Positions 36,185 through 43,858 of a DNA stretch of 64,000 nt are shown piece after piece. Numbering within the stretch: the stretch's first letter is position 1; every line of letters starts with the position of its first letter. The notes under the pieces are model-generated. The model had not been told where the DNA came from. It made no database searches and worked only from the letters and a program-made list of their open reading frames with translations. This DNA comes from DATADW01 sp963733905 (GTDB taxonomy: Bacteria > Actinomycetota > Acidimicrobiia > Spongiisociales > DATADW01), in assembly GCA_963733905.1 (NCBI GenBank), contig CAVTEU010000006.1, forward strand, positions 455,979 through 519,978. The letters run 5' to 3'. Both the position numbers and the translations under genes were made by a program.

Positions 36185-37115
36185 CTACCGACCGTTGCTG
36201 GAGAAGTGCATGTAGTCCTTGAGGGTGTTCCACTCGCCGCCCCATTCCCATCCCATGGCGGCGAATGCGTCGACGACCGCATCGCCGGGGAGGATCATCC
36301 CCGGACGGACATCTTCTCTGTCGAGGTAGGCACTGGCGAGCTCCGGCAGCACCAGGTCGCCCTTGACATACGGGTTGTGGAAGGTGTTGACGTCGATCGC
36401 CAGCCCGTAGGCGTGCATCGACCATCCGGTGGAGCCGGTGGCGGCTCGGCACACAAACGAGCTGGTCTCGTTGCCGTCGCCGGTGCGGTGGTCGTTCGAG
36501 ATCAGAGAGGCTTTCCACCCGCATCTGCTCGATCGGGAACCTGATCTCATGGAGCTTCCGGAACACCTCGACCATCTCTTCGGCGGCGGACTCATGGACG
36601 ATCAACTCACCGGTGTGGAACCGCTCGTCGAACCCCCAGAAGGAGACGGTGAGGTAGCGCAACTCCTCGAGCGGGACCGGGCACCCCTCCTTCCAGGTGG
36701 AGCGGCGGGCAACGCTGCGCGGGACCGGCTCGACGGTCCCGACGAACCGATCGCCCTTGGGCGGGTCGAGCAGGTCCTCGGTGGCGATCCGCCGATTGAC
36801 GAGCTCCGGCGGGGTCGGCTGGGGTAGGCCGTAGCCGTTTGGGCCGATCTCGAGGACCCTCGTCCCGAGCCAATCGGGGGCTGCGAACTCAGAGGTCGTA
36901 GTGGTCGTTGGTCTTGGACGTGTCGTCGTTGGCGCGACGGTGGTGGTAGTGGTGCTCGGCTCGAGTGGAGGTTGATGTGCCCCGAGCGACGGTTGTCGTT
37001 GTGCTCGAGCGGCGGTGCCGCCACGGGCGGGGGAGCGCTGCTGCACGCAACGATCAGCGCCAACATGACGAGGAGCGGCCAAGACCTGGGCGGACACAAT
37101 CAGAAGACGTTTCAA
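36185..37115 (-). CDS. Lipoprotein D-Ala-D-Ala carboxypeptidase, VanY/M15 type (about three frame breaks)
   Basis: The C-terminal about 80 residues carry the M15 zinc peptidase motifs HAYGLAIDVNTFHNPYVKG (H-x6-D) and WNTLKDYMHFSSNGR (final His), with GWEWGGEW between. N-terminal to this are FHTGELIVHESAAEEMVEVF and RKLHEIRFPIEQMRV, then a Thr-rich spacer (TTTTTVAPTTTRPRPTTTTT). A lipobox-like signal segment (LLVMLALIVACSS) precedes it. Breaks lie near 36510, 36975 and 37075. Such enzymes trim peptidoglycan stem peptides outside the membrane. TTG 37115 is a tentative start (LKRLLIVSAQ). Confidence 0.75.
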
Positions 37116-37207
37116 GCGCCCGGGAGTTCTCGTCGGTTCGGTTCGGGAAAACTTGGCGTACGGCTCCGTAGCGGCGAACAACGTCGAGTGATACGGTCGT
37201 TCGTAAG

Positions 37208-37873
37208 GTGAGAAGGTGCTTCCTGTCGTGTTGGTGGCTCTGGCGGTGGCGCTGTTCCGACCCGGCTACGTCGACTCCACGGTCCTGCCCTCCGACCACG
37301 GATGCCCCCTCGACGACGGTTGAGCCGGCCACCTCCACCACGGTGGCTCCGTCCACGACAGTCGCTCCCGACCACGACGGTGCCGCCGGCGACAACCGTG
37401 ACGGTCGAGGCGGGTCCTCCCCGGGTGAACATGCGTCCCCGTTCCGACACATTCGTGATCGAGGAGTGGGAGCGGATCTTCCGCCAGTTCAGTCGGTACG
37501 AGGACTGGTTGGGCGAGAACCCCACCGACGATCGAGAGACCCTCGAAGCGATCTATCACCCCGATGGACCACGGTTCGACGATCGTGCAGGAGGGTCTGC
37601 GCAGCTTGCGAGAGAGGGTCTGACGGTCTCGAATGCCGGCCCGGGAGAGTCTGCTGTTCCTAGGTCGCTTGAGCGAGTCTGATGAGCTCGATGACGGACG
37701 TGTTCGTCGTGCTTGCGACCACGACGATCGGCAGGTGGCGTCGTATCAACGGCGACGGGGAGGTTATTGAGCGAATTGCCGGGATGGGATCGCTCGGACT
37801 TCGGACATCGATTTCCGGCGAGTGCAGGATGGGCGATGGCTGGTGTGGGACCTGGAGGTTGCCTCAGCGTTGA
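37208..37873 (+). CDS. Secreted Thr-rich protein (several frame breaks)
   Basis: A composite of three frames. A signal-like segment LPVVLVALAVALF starts at GTG 37216 (GTG 37208 is in another frame). It is followed by a Thr/Pro spacer (TVEPATSTTVAPSTTVAP, TTTVPPATTVTVEAGPP). A folded region then begins TFVIEEWERIFRQFSRYEDW, LGENPTDDRETLEAIYHPDG, and later pieces GEVIERIAG and VQDGRWLVWDLEVAS. This layout matches exported proteins of unknown function often seen in this lineage, but no named domain is recognised. At least four indels or real decay break it. It is divergent from the VanY-like gene. Confidence 0.45.
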
Positions 37874-38791
37874 GACCTCACTGGCGATCATCGCTGCTGT
37901 TCTGTTGGCTTGTCAGCGAGCTCGTGACTCCATGGCACTCAGCGAGCTCCCGGTCCGTGCTCCATCGATCCCGAACCTCGCTCTGTGCGAGGTGACGACG
38001 ATGATCGCGACGACCGTCCGAGACGGAGTCCTCGACGAAGCTGACGGACGAGATCATGAACTGGGGAGCATGGGATCTTGTAGGTGATTGCCCGGACTCC
38101 GATATCGCGCCGACCCCTTGCAATTCGGCTTCTCTATTGGGTCATGGTGCCTGGGCGGGTCAGCGGGTTCACATCTCCGCACTTCCCCGGCTCCCTGGGT
38201 CCCGACGCCACCGGTTCCTGGTGGCCCGCCGGGTGCGAGTATTCGGGTTGGATGGTTTCGTCCACGATGACACATGTGTCTCGGAGACGTGGGCGGCTGA
38301 TGTGTGGGGCCGGGTGGCCGAGTTGATCCCTGAGGCGGAGCTGTCGAAGAGCCCTCACGTGCGGGGTCTCACCGGGTTGGAGACGTGGGCTTGGTACGAG
38401 GGTGACACCCAGATTCAACCCTTCGGGTTCGAGGTGACCGACGAGCTGACCGGTCTGTCGATCGGGGTGGAGGCGTGGGCGTGGATCACCACCTACCAAT
38501 GGGACTTCGGTGATGGCGCGGTTGGGGGGTCGGTGGCTTACCGGTTCGAGGACGCTCCCGGGGCGGCGGGTTCGGAGGGCAGACCCGCCGGCCCGTCACA
38601 CCTATGAGACCAGCCACGACGACGCCGGGTTGGCTGAGGGCTACCCGTTTGGGGTGGACGTGACCTGGGTCGGCGAATTCCGGTGGTGGGATGGTGCCGA
38701 CTGGTCGGGTGTGGAGCCGATGGTGGGGGAGGCGGTGCTGTCGGAGGTGATCGTCCTACCCGGTGCCCGAGGTCCGATCCGTCCTTCGTAA
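37870..38791 (+). CDS. Secreted protein with PKD-like domain (several frame breaks)
   Basis: The well-supported part is residues from VSETWAADVWGRVAELIPEA through GLTGLETWAWYEGDTQIQPF and GLSIGVEAWAWITTYQWDFG; WDFGDG is the hallmark of a PKD beta-sandwich. After a break near 38575 it continues ARHTYETSHDDAGLAEGYPF, GVDVTWVGEFRWWDGADWSG and EAVLSEVIV. The N-terminal half (37870-38230) is spread over frames, with a signal-like stretch LAIIAAVLLA; the start is uncertain (TTG 37870 overlaps the previous stop). PKD domains usually mediate extracellular binding. Confidence 0.55.
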
Positions 38792-38843
38792 CAGCGCCCC
38801 GTGACCTCGCGTGGCACATCGCCCCGATGCCCGATCTCACTGA

Positions 38844-39305
38844 ATGTCAGGTCGTACTCCGACAGAGGTGACCACTGACAGCAAAGGACGGGTGATGGTC
38901 CCCGTGCCATTCGATCCGGACGAGGTGTGGGGCAAGAAGCCAAGACACCATGTTGCTGGGACGATCGGTGGAATGGGGTATCGGGGAGTGGTCGAACCGC
39001 TGGGAGAGGGGCAGGGCGTCGCACTCGGTCCGGCATGGCGGCGGGACTGTGGGATCGGCCCCGGTGACCTCGTCGAGGTGGCGCTGTTCCCGGAAGGGCC
39101 CCAGCGACAGGGATTGGCCCCCGACATCCAGGCGGCCCTCGACGCGTCACCTGAGGCCGGCGCGTTCTTCGATTCGTTGGCGCAGTTCTATCGAAATGCC
39201 TATCTGCGTTGGATCGACTCGACAAAGCGACGACCCGAACTAAGGGTCGATCGGATCGCCGAGGTGGTGAGCCTTCTCGAGCAGGGGATCAAGCAGCGAC
39301 CCTAG
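38844..39305 (+). CDS. DUF1905/YdeI-like (OmdA) protein
   Basis: Uninterrupted 153 residues. KGRVMVPVPFDPDEVWGKKP, HHVAGTIGGMGYRGVVEPLG and AWRRDCGIGPGDLVEVALFP form the DUF1905 beta-barrel. PDIQAALDASPEAGAFFDSL, QFYRNAYLRWIDSTKRRPEL and RIAEVVSLLEQGIKQRP form the YdeI/OmpD-associated helical part. Homologues are linked to stress or bacteriocin resistance, but the mechanism is not established. ATG 38844 is the first start; the first about 13 residues are not conserved. Confidence 0.82.
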   Translation: MSGRTPTEVTTDSKGRVMVPVPFDPDEVWGKKPRHHVAGTIGGMGYRGVVEPLGEGQGVALGPAWRRDCGIGPGDLVEVALFPEGPQRQGLAPDIQAALDASPEAGAFFDSLAQFYRNAYLRWIDSTKRRPELRVDRIAEVVSLLEQGIKQRP

Positions 39306-39323
39306 CCTCGGCCGGGCAGCGAA

Positions 39324-39339
39324 TCGAACATGTGTTCGC
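39324..39339 (+). promoter_or_regulatory. LexA/SOS box upstream of DUF222-HNH gene
   Basis: tcgaac-atgt-gttcgc (39324-39339) matches the actinobacterial LexA box TCGAAC-N4-GTTCGA at 11 of 12 fixed positions, 62 bases before the ATG of the next gene. In mycobacteria several 13E12-family (DUF222-HNH) genes carry such boxes and are induced by DNA damage. Confidence 0.75.
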
Positions 39340-39401
39340 CAGTTTGTCGCACCCTGGTGGTACGTTGTGGCTACTTCCCCACCGTGAACCATGGAGTTGT
39401 C

Positions 39402-40671
39402 ATGTTTGCTGGGGAAGCCGTTTCGGAGTTGTGGCCACCACCGCCACCCTCTCTGCTCCCTGACGGTCTCGAGGAGATGGCCCCCGGTCCCGAACTGGCC
39501 CGGGTGCTGGCCGGGATCGATGTGGATTCTCTCCCTGGTTTCGATCTGGTGGTGGTGATGGCCGCCCAGGCCCGGATGGTGGCTTATCACCAAGCCGGGT
39601 TGTTGGATGTGGTGGCCCGGGTGGCCGACGCCACCACCGAGGCGAGCGGGCTGGTTGCCGACGACGACGGGGAGTTCGCCGCCGACGAGATCCGCGCTGC
39701 GCTCTGTCTCACCCGGCGGGCGGCGACGTTTGCTGCTGGAACTGGCCCGGGAGCTGCGAAGGCTCCCCGCAGCTGGCCGACGCGCTCCGCTGCGGGGTGG
39801 TCGACCTCCCCCGGGCCCGGGTGGTCTGCGACGAGGTGGCCACCCTGGACGACGAGGAAGCCCAACAGGTGGTCTCCCTGGTGTTGGAGCGGGCTTCCAC
39901 TCAGACCACCGGTCAGTTGGGGGCGCGGGTGCGCCGCCTGGTCCTCTCCGTTGAACCCGCCGCCGCCAAGGAACGCTACGAGAAGGGGGTGGAGGGTCGG
40001 CGGGTGGAGCTGTCGGCTAACCCCGACGGGACCGCCAACCTGATCGCCTGGTCGCTCCCCGCCGAGCGGGCCAACGCCGCCTACCACCGCCTCGACCACC
40101 TCGCCCAAGCGGCCAAGGGAGGACGACTCCCGCAGCTTCGATCAGGTACGAGCCGACGTCCTCTTGGACCTGGTCGACTGTGGGGACGGCTCGGGGCGGC
40201 GAGGTGTCATCGACCTCCGGGTCGACCTGGCCACCCTCGCCGGAACTGACCGAGCATCCGGGGGAGATACCCGGGTACGGGCCGGTGATCGCCGACATCG
40301 CCCGTCGGGTGGCCGCCACCCAGGTGGGTTCGCAGTGGCGGGTTGCGGTCACCCACCCCGACAGCGGAGCGGTGCTCTGGGACGGGACCACCAAACGGAG
40401 ACCCACCACCGCCCAACGCCGGTATGTGGAGGCCCGCTCTCCCACTTGTGTGTTCCCCGGGTGCCGCATGCCGGCCACCCGCTCCGACATCGACCACCGG
40501 GTCGACCACTCCAAGGGGGGACCGACCCTGGTCGAATACCTCAACCCGTTGTGCCGCCACGACCACCGCCTCAAAGACGCCGGATGGAAACTGAAACCCG
40601 GACCCAACGGCACCACCACCTGGACCAGTCCCCTCGGACACACCTACACCACCGGACCCGACCCGCCCTGA
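39402..40671 (+). CDS. DUF222-HNH nuclease, 13E12 repeat family (about four frame breaks)
   Basis: About 422 residues. The N-terminal DUF222 region includes LARVLAGIDVDSLPGFDLVV, VMAAQARMVAYHQAGLLDVV, DEIRAALCLTRRAATF and ARVVCDEVATLDDEEAQQVV. The C-terminal HNH nuclease is complete: CVFPGCRMPATRSDIDHRVD, HSKGGPTLVEYLNPLCRHDH and RLKDAGWKL carry the Cys and His residues. Breaks lie near 39735, 39780, 40125 and 40250. The family is common and often multi-copy in actinobacteria, and its biological role is unclear. An SOS box lies upstream, so DNA-damage control is likely. Confidence 0.85.
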
Positions 40672-40834
40672 AAACCCGTAGCGGGGGTGCAACACCGTCC
40701 CATCGCTGGTCCTAGGTCGATCGACTCATTTGCAACTCGTTCGCTTACAACGGCGCTGTTTTGTCACACCCTCCATCGATGATGCCGTGATGTCCGAAAG
40801 ATCGGACCTCGCATCAAATAGGAGAAACTGACAA

Positions 40835-41122
40835 ATGATCGATCCCATCGCCGGTGGGAAACCCAAGTCGAAGGGCGTTGCATTCGCCCTCGCCTTCCTC
40901 TTCGGGCCACTCGGACTGTTCTATGTGCTCAAGCCAGGTGTCGTGATCGCCGCGTTCGTCGGTGCTGTCGGTCTCGCCGTACTCACAGGTGGGCTCGCTG
41001 CGATAGCAATTGCGCTCGGTGTCTGCATCTATGCCCCGATCGCCGCCGGCGAGTACAACGAGCGGCTCGCTGCCATGAACGCCGGCTCGAGCGTCAACAA
41101 GGCGTTGGCGGTGGCTCGATGA
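40835..41122 (+). CDS. Small two-helix membrane protein, paralogue 1
   Basis: 95 residues: MIDPIAGGKPKSKGVAFALA, FLFGPLGLFYVLKPGVVIAA, GLAVLTGGLAAIAIALGVCI and YAPIAAGEYNERLAAMNAG. The repeated design (basic KPKSK, then PLGLFY, then YAPIA-GEYNE) is shared with the next gene. The family is not recognised. ATG 40835 follows aggagaaactgac. An inverted repeat gtccga-aaga-tcggac (40792-40807) lies 28 bases upstream. The stop overlaps the ATG of the next gene. Confidence 0.75.
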   Translation: MIDPIAGGKPKSKGVAFALAFLFGPLGLFYVLKPGVVIAAFVGAVGLAVLTGGLAAIAIALGVCIYAPIAAGEYNERLAAMNAGSSVNKALAVAR

Positions 41123-41412
41123 TCGAACCGACCATCCATAGCCGCCCCAAGTCGAAGCTTGCCGCGCTCGCTCTCGGGTTTTTCTTCGGACCGCTCGGGC
41201 TCTTTTATGTGACCACGCCCGGGAAGGTGATCCTCATCGTCCTCGGGACCCTCCTCGCCGGTGCGGGCACCGATGGAGTCGCGTGGTTCTTGGCAATGAT
41301 CGGCGCAGCCATCTACGCGCCCATTGCCGTGGGGCAATACAACGAGAAGTTGGCGGTCCTCCAGTCCGATCAGACCGAGGCCATCCTGAGCAGGGAGCTC
41401 CGAGTCAGCTGA
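41119..41412 (+). CDS. Small two-helix membrane protein, paralogue 2
   Basis: 97 residues: MIEPTIHSRPKSKLAALALG, FFFGPLGLFYVTTPGKVILI, VLGTLLAGAGTDGVAWFLAM and YAPIAVGQYNEKLAVLQSDQ. It clearly aligns with the preceding gene over its whole length, including PKSK, FGPLGLFYV, YAPIA and YNE-LA. The two genes overlap by four bases (ATGA), so they are translationally coupled and probably act as a hetero-oligomer. The function is unknown. Confidence 0.75.
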   Translation: MIEPTIHSRPKSKLAALALGFFFGPLGLFYVTTPGKVILIVLGTLLAGAGTDGVAWFLAMIGAAIYAPIAVGQYNEKLAVLQSDQTEAILSRELRVS

Positions 41413-41418
41413 GCAGCC

Positions 41419-42689
41419 TCATCCGGGACTCTCCTCGTCAGCCTCGATCACATCGGCCGGGTCCTGTTCGCGGCGGGCGAGCCAGAGGAAGGGGAGCTCG
41501 GCGGCGGCGACGACTGCGCTGACCAGGTAGGAGGCGGCGTAGCCAGACACGTCGGCCACCCGCCCGAGGATCGGTTGGAGCACGGCCGACCCGCCTGAGC
41601 CGAGCAGGGCGTCAAAGGAGAGGACGGTTGCCCGTTGCGACGACGGGATCATCCCGTTGAGGAACGTCCGCCGCAGCGGGATGGTCGCCGCGATGACCAG
41701 ACTCCACAGCAGCAAGATCGTCACCGCCACCCAGAAGTTGCTGGTCGACCCGACGATCAACAGCGATGCCACGCCAACCACCGAGGCGACGATCAACCCG
41801 GTGCTGCGCCGGCCAAACAACCCGCGTACCCAAGGCGCGGCGAGACCACCGACGATCTGGGCGGACGGCGAATATGGCAGCGGCGAGCCCGGCGATCCCG
41901 AAGGCGCCCTCGTCGCCGTACAACTCGAGCAGATAGGGCTGGAAGGCATAGAAGGCATAGAAGCCGACCCCAGCGATGAACGGTGAGGTGAGCATCAGCC
42001 AGCGAACAGGCGGGTTGCGCAGCCCACTGTCGACCGACTCCCTGACCACGCGACGCACCTCGCTTGAAACCCTCTCGCCGCGCTGCGGGGTGAATCCCAC
42101 GTCCCGCATCAGGAAGAACGCCACCGCGAAGGTGATGGCGAGGACCACCGCCCGCAGGATGTAGGGCACACCGAGGTTGGTCTCCTGGGCGATGAAGCCC
42201 CCGGCCACCGATCCGATCAGGGTCGCCGCCCCGGCTCACCGCCTGGGCCCGTCCGAACACAGACTCCAGGCGGCCGGTGAAGCCCGTTGCGTCCAAAGCG
42301 TCGACCAGCCATGCCTCGACCGCCCCGGAGAAGAAGGTGAACCCGAGCCCGAGCAGGATCGAGGCGATGGCCCATCCCCACATCCCTGCCTGCACGTCCC
42401 ACATGTAGAGGTAGAGCAGCGTCGAGACGAGCAGGGTGGCGCAGCCCAACAGGAACGAGACCCGTCGCCCCCACACATCGGCCACCACCCCGGTGGGGAC
42501 CTCGAAGACCAGTTGGCCAACAGCGAAGAAGGCATTGGCGGCGAACGCCGCGGTGTTGCTCAGCCCGGCATCGAGCAGGAACAGGGTGTTGATTCCCCAG
42601 ATGAACGAGGCGGCGAGGGTCGAGAGCAGGGTGAGCAACAGATAGGTGAACTGGACCCGGCCGGCCGAGGGGAGGGCGTCGGTGGTCAT
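41419..42689 (-). CDS. MFS transporter (two frame breaks)
   Basis: About 423 residues with roughly 12 membrane segments. The N-half is FTYLLLTLLSTLAASFIWGI, ANAFFAVGQLVFEVPTGVVA (motif A region DVWGRRV follows) and CATLLVSTLLYLYMWDV. The middle is VPYILRAVVLAITFAVAFFL. The C-half includes GLIVASVVGVASLLIVGSTS and YLVSAVVAAAELPFLWLAR. Breaks lie near 42232 and 41870. It resembles proton-linked drug or metabolite exporters; the substrate is unknown. ATG 42689 overlaps the ligase stop by four bases, so the pair is co-transcribed. Confidence 0.82.
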
Positions 42690-43750
42690 GACCCGCCCGT
42701 TGGTGGCGACAACACGTCGCCCACATCGAAGCGCTGTGGCCGGTCGAGTTGGTCGAAGGTGCACGACTCCGGATCACGATCGGGCCGCCAGCGGCGGAAC
42801 TGACCGGTATGGCGGAGCCGGTCACCCTCCATCCAGTCGTAGGCGATCTCCACCACCAGCACAGGGCGGAGCGGCTCGAAGGAGAGGTCCTTGTCCGAGT
42901 TCCAGCGTGATCCAGGCTGACCGGCGCCCTGCTGCCACTCGGGGTTGGCGGTCCAAGGGTGCGATTCGCCCTCCGCCACGCGATAGGGAGCGATCTCGTC
43001 GAGCAGTTGGCGGCGGCGCAGGGCGCTGAACGCCCCGATCACACCGATCGGATGGAGGTCACCGTCCTCGTCGTAGAGACCGAGGAGCAGCGAGCCCACG
43101 ACACGATCGCTCCGGTACCACCTGAACCCGGCCACCACGCAGTCGGCCGTCCTCTCGTGCTTCACCTTGACCCAGAGCCGCTTGTTCGGCACGTAGCGAA
43201 GGTCGTGGGGCTTGGCGACTATCCCGTCGAGCCCGGCGCCCTCGAATCGCTCGAACCAGCGCCGGGCCAGATCGATGTCGTCGGTGATCGGCGCCACGTA
43301 CACCGGGGTGGTCACACCTCGGAACGCCGCCTCGAGGGCTCGACGCCGCTCGGAGAAGGGAGATCCCATGAACGAGACCTCATCGAGCGCCAGCAGGTCG
43401 AAGGCGATGAACCATGCCGGCGTCTTCCGCGACAGCATCTGCACCCGCGACGCGGCCGGGTGGATCCGCTGCTGCAGCGACCAGAAATCGAGCTCGCCAT
43501 CGAGCGCTACGACGATCTCACCATCGACCACGCATCGCTCGGGGAACTGCTGGAGCAAGGCGTCCGCCACCTCCGGGAAGTAGCGGGTCAGGGGTCGCTC
43601 GTTGCGGCTCCCCAACTCGATCTCGTCACCGTCCCGGAAGGCGATGCACCGGAACCCGTCGAACTTGGGCTCGTAGGACATTCCCTCGGGGATCGCCGGC
43701 TGCGATTTGGCCAGCATCGGCTTCACCGGGGGCATCACCGGAAGTTGCAC
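42686..43750 (-). CDS. ligC: ATP-dependent DNA ligase (LigC type)
   Basis: Uninterrupted 354 residues. The nucleotidyl-lysine motif is YEPKFDGFRCIAF (Lys 29). Others are ELGSRNERPLTRYFPEVADA, FIAFDLLALDEVSF, GLDGIVAKPHDLRYVPNKRL and WVKVKHERTADCVV, followed by an OB domain. This is the single-domain ATP-dependent ligase seen in actinobacteria as LigC or as the ligase part of LigD. No polymerase or nuclease domain is attached. It may seal nicks in stress repair. It overlaps the MFS gene and is divergent from smc by 108 bases. Confidence 0.9.
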   Translation of the reverse strand: MQLPVMPPVKPMLAKSQPAIPEGMSYEPKFDGFRCIAFRDGDEIELGSRNERPLTRYFPEVADALLQQFPERCVVDGEIVVALDGELDFWSLQQRIHPAASRVQMLSRKTPAWFIAFDLLALDEVSFMGSPFSERRRALEAAFRGVTTPVYVAPITDDIDLARRWFERFEGAGLDGIVAKPHDLRYVPNKRLWVKVKHERTADCVVAGFRWYRSDRVVGSLLLGLYDEDGDLHPIGVIGAFSALRRRQLLDEIAPYRVAEGESHPWTANPEWQQGAGQPGSRWNSDKDLSFEPLRPVLVVEIAYDWMEGDRLRHTGQFRRWRPDRDPESCTFDQLDRPQRFDVGDVLSPPTGGS

Positions 43751-43858
43751 GTTGTCTACAACTCAACCAAGTCCGTCAACTTCCCGCCACCGGGGAACCC
43801 GGCCGATGGCCCTCGCTCTGATAGCCTCACGGCTCGAATCACACCGGTGTCATTCCCC

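Noticed and set aside
33714..43858. Prophage or integrative element
   Set aside because: No integrase, tail, terminase or conjugation gene, no tRNA target and no flanking direct repeat was seen; only the gene content suggests insertion.
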